Positions 60,470 to 64,000 of a DNA stretch of 64,000 bases are shown here, piece by piece. The stretch lies in assembly GCA_003993805.1 (NCBI GenBank), contig RSEF01000002.1, positions 2,767,807 to 2,831,806 of the forward strand. The letters run 5' to 3'. The notes below the pieces were generated by a model. That model was not told the DNA's origin. It ran no database searches and saw only the letters and a list, made by a program, of their open reading frames with translations. How positions within the stretch are numbered: the stretch's first letter is position 1; each line of letters starts with the position of its first letter. The translations under genes and the position numbers were made by a program. Origin of the DNA: Himantopus leucocephalus (taxonomy: Eukaryota > Chordata > Aves > Charadriiformes > Recurvirostridae).

Positions 60470-62550
60470 TTCAGAGATGGAGACTCACTTTGAGGTCTGA
60501 GCTTGCCAAAACAGCCCCCTGCTCTTCAGGCTTCCTGAGATCCTCAGGTGATGCCACATCCAGGGTTTCTGAGATTCAGACCCTGGCCCCAGACTTTCTG
60601 ATGTCTCCATTCTTCTGTGGTAATTTCCCTACTAAATGGCACCCTGGATATCACGGGTCTTGTGGGAAATCTGAAGCCACCGGAGGCAGCAGCTCAGAAA
60701 ATACACAGAGAAATCTCAGCTCCCTTGGCTTGAACTGAAGTCTAGCAAATTCAGTAAGGTTGGTACTCATCTCACTTGCCTTTAGGTGCCCACAATGTTG
60801 ATTTGGTAGTCTGAGGCAGTCACCTGCTCATTTTGTTGCCCGTAAAGAGAAATGGGAAGCTCTGGAGGAAAGGTACAGTCTGTGTCAGACAGGAACTGAA
60901 GACACATCAGAGAAGTTGCCACCTTGTCTGGATGTTCAGCGTTAAGAGGGTTGGACCATTCCTGAGGTCTTTAGCTCCTAACAGAACTTTTCATCTATCC
61001 TGAGGGGACCCATTTTTGACAGTGAAGACAGCAACCTGGTTATACTTGTGTTCTTGATGGAGCCAGGGTGACTGAGTGCCTGAATATGGTTTGTATTGTA
61101 CACATGGACACACACATTTATCACGCTAATTTTGACATTGTTAGCTACACCTTTGGGGCCCCAATACACCTTTCTGTGTTGCAAAATGAAATAGCCCAAG
61201 GCCAAGGGGCTTGCCCAAGGACATAGAAGGAGACAGACACACAACAGCACAAGACTGAAGGAGAAGAGCTGGTGGAAGCAATAGTTTCAGGTTGGAGACA
61301 TCGGTAGTGGGATGTGTGGTTGCTGATGGACGTGATGTTTTCTGTCCAGCTCCTCTAGACATCTTGTTTCACAGCTGAGGGAATGACCAAATGCTTCTTT
61401 GGCTTTGCCGACAGGAGCCCTACAATTAGCCAATATCCTAAGCAAATCCCCCGCGTAAAACCAGCATGGGGTCATCCAGGGCTTCATCGTAGGAGGGGCT
61501 CCACACCGTGTTAGTGTCCAGACACCAGTCAAACGAGCTGATTTAGAACCCATCATATGTTCACAAAGGCTCATGAAGCATCACGTTGCAGGGATTGATT
61601 GGGAAAGCCCCCCACCTCTCACCCAGTGCTAGTGACAGAAGGCTGGTGTGGCATTGGCATCCCTCATCTATGGCATTTTACTTTTTTTTTTTTTTCACAG
61701 CTGCAGCTAAGGAAGGGGAGCTGGAGGATAACTAAGCAAGCTTCTCCTGGTGATCAGGAACCTGGAGCTTGCCACGTCCCCCGGTACGAGAGATCTTTTC
61801 CTATGGGTTTGGGAGCACTAGACAAGAGAAAGCCACATGAGTTAGAAGCAGGTCCTTCAGCATAGCTGACCTGAATGACAAGAAGAATTTCAGACCAGAC
61901 GTCCCCGCGTAAAGCTCACGCTAGTTCAACAATCTTGGTAAGTCTGTGGTCTTGTAAACCCCTTTTTGTACCAGTCTTGCAAGACAAAGTCCAAAACAGT
62001 CTTTATTCAAGGACATCCAATGTCACTGGAGGAGCTGGGAATACCTGATATCAGCTAAAGCATTTGTTTGCTCATTTGGGCAGTGTCTCCACCTAGCAGC
62101 AGGAGCTGCTAGGATTGCTTGGCTGGTAGAGCTTTGTAAAGAGATCTCCCCCTGCACAGTGGTAGTGTCTGCTGGATCTCATCCATAGAGACACCTGCAT
62201 TGATGCAGACTTCTGCCCGTGTTGCCTGGGAGTGCAGACCCAAAGCGTGCTGATACACGCAGGATCCCATGCTGACACGCTCTGGTGTGTGCAGGCATCT
62301 GTGCTAAGTCCGGTGGGGTGTCCTTCTGCATGGAGCTCTGCCACCACCTCTCTGCTCCATATCAACTCATGCAGAGCCTCTGTTGTCAAGTTAGACCATT
62401 TGAAACCCTCTCTTGGGCTCTTGCTTCCCCCTCACAATTGTCCATGCGTGTCCATGTCCATACATGCACATGGATATGGACTCTCTGGGTCCTGTGTTAG
62501 GGACTCTCCACTCACAGCCCAGCACACCTGCAGGCCCAGGCTCAGGAAAG
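60470..62550. other. Intergenic, no gene recognised
   Basis: No exon, transposon or RNA gene was recognised. A poly-T run stands near 61680. Confidence 0.4.
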
Positions 62551-62562
62551 AGAAATTAGGAA

Positions 62563-62790
62563 ACTGATTTGTATTTATTTTCGTGNCGATTTGTATTTAT
62601 TTTCATGCTGCGCTAGGGTAGAACTTATGCCCTACCTCCTCCTACCTTACTGAAACCCAGAATCACCATCCCCTCGGAGAGGGACAGNTGATTTGTATTT
62701 ATTTTCGTGCTGCGCTAGGGTAGAACTTATGCCCAGATCTCTCCCACCTTACTGAAACCCAGAATCACCATCCCCTCGGAGAGGGACAGA
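62563..62790. repeat. About 100-bp direct repeats with single Ns at the joints
   Basis: The segment gatttgtatttattttcgtg begins three times (about 62566, 62588 and 62690), with N at 62586 and 62688. The second and third copies continue through gctgcgctagggtagaac to cggagagggacag and differ mainly in a short central stretch (cctacctcctcctacc against cagatctctcccacc). Confidence 0.9.
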
Positions 62791-62794
62791 AGCT

Positions 62795-64000
62795 CTCCAG
62801 TGGCAAGTCAGATCTGGGGTGGCCCGAGTTGCCCACTGGGATGAGGCTTCTCTTTCTCCCCACAGCTGTAGATGAAGCCACGTGCAAATGGGTCTGATCA
62901 TGGGTATCCACTGAGTATCTGTTCTTCTTAGTGGGCAACAAACCCAGGGGTTATTCCAGCTGGATGTACAGGTTGCTCTTTGAAGGTGGGAGTAATTAGC
63001 AAGCAGGACTTGAAATTTGCAGTCTGCTTTGACAGTGGGGATCCAACACACATGGAAGTTCAAACCAGCGCTTCCAGCAGGTCCCTGAACAGAGACGTGT
63101 GACCTGCACCGGGTGCTTGGGTTTCCCAAACTCTTCCCATGCAACCCTTCATCTCCGCCTATGTTAGCTCCCCATCAGCAAATCTTCCCTGTCTCTGCCT
63201 TGAGACTGAAAACTGTTTTGGTGATGGAGCGATGACCTATTCTGCACACCGTCAGCACCCAGCACCACGGGGGCTTCATCTCATGACAGCAAGCTCCAAG
63301 GCTTTGCAGCTTCACCACTCACTAATCACTGCTAAATAAGAAAAGGGGCAGGAAGGCCGCTGAACTCATAACAGGCATGTTTAAATCAAGGAAAGAAAAA
63401 TCAGAGGCCAAAAATTAAGGTGCTTTGATCCTTGATTTTATGTCAACAGAGACGAAAGAAGAACACTAAGTCTTTTTACTTTTTACCAGCTGCTGCTTGA
63501 AACAAAATAATTGGATAATTAAAAGGCCTTGCCTTATGTCAATTTTATTTAGGTGCCTTGATCCACTGATGGAATGTGTCATTGATAGAAGGTTTAAGAG
63601 CTCATTAGAAAAATCCCAGAGATAAACCCGGGGCTCAGCCCCTTCAAAGGGCTGTCAGCTGGGAGGGGAGCAGGGATGCTGTCCCAGAGTGGCCCAGCGT
63701 AATGGTACCACAAGGGAGAAGCTGTGCTGGGCAACAGCTGTAGCAAAACTGGTTACGCCTTTAGCACAGCCAGGCTGCAGGTGTTGTGAAACACCCCGTG
63801 CCCTCCCGCGCTGCCCCAGCAGCTGATTCGGCTCTGAAGGAACAAATGTGCTTTCTGTGGTGGCGTGGCATTTTTCCTTGGCGAGGTGGTGAAGTGTTGG
63901 TGGGGTGCGACTGTGACGTCCCGTCATGAAGCCGCCCTCCCACCCCTGCTTCTCACCAGCCGTCACCTGCCTTGTCTGACGTTGTCTGCTGGCTCTTGGG
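62795..64000. other. Intergenic to right edge, no gene recognised
   Basis: No exon was recognised. By synteny the 3' end of WNT3A on the - strand is expected further right, but no WNT Cys-rich codon pattern was found here. Confidence 0.4.

Overview
This window is nuclear DNA from a bird. The evidence is a set of CR1 retrotransposon fragments with avian-type 3' ends, introns bounded by GT/AG, CpG-island promoter sequence, and a local gene order (MMTAG2/C1orf35, then ARF1 on the opposite strand) that matches the WNT3A-ARF1-C1orf35 neighbourhood of amniote genomes. The species cannot be told from the sequence. The presence of 100-N and single-N gaps shows that it is a draft scaffold.

Layout. 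Positions 1-1904 hold the last five coding exons of MMTAG2/C1orf35 on the + strand; the N-terminal exons lie off the left edge. Positions 1905-6750 are intergenic, with an (ATT)n run, a 20-21 bp minisatellite with a higher-order period (about 2500-3170) and a small tandem duplication at a single N. Positions 6755 to about 21.1 kb are ARF1 on the - strand: a 1.35 kb 3' UTR, four coding exons giving an intact 181-residue protein, a 9.3 kb first intron, and a CpG-island promoter that runs into a 100-N gap. The two genes converge, 3' end to 3' end. From 21.3 to 64 kb I found no confident gene. This part holds three clustered CACGTG boxes just upstream of ARF1, eight or more CR1 fragments, small tandem duplications, simple repeats, a second 100-N gap, and unique blocks that look like possible distal regulatory DNA. 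From known synteny the next gene to the right should be WNT3A, but no WNT exon was seen, so its 3' end is expected beyond 64 kb.

Function. ARF1 is the myristoylated small GTPase that recruits COPI and other coats at the Golgi. MMTAG2 is a little-studied basic, Lys-rich and Arg/Ser-rich protein. They share a locus, with no known joint pathway. I did not find a novel multi-gene system. The most useful observations are the E-box cluster at the ARF1 promoter, the structured minisatellite that opens long false ORFs on both strands, the consistent link between single Ns and tandem duplications, a 20-bp inverted repeat around a poly-T gap, and one weak candidate terminal exon near 53.2 kb.
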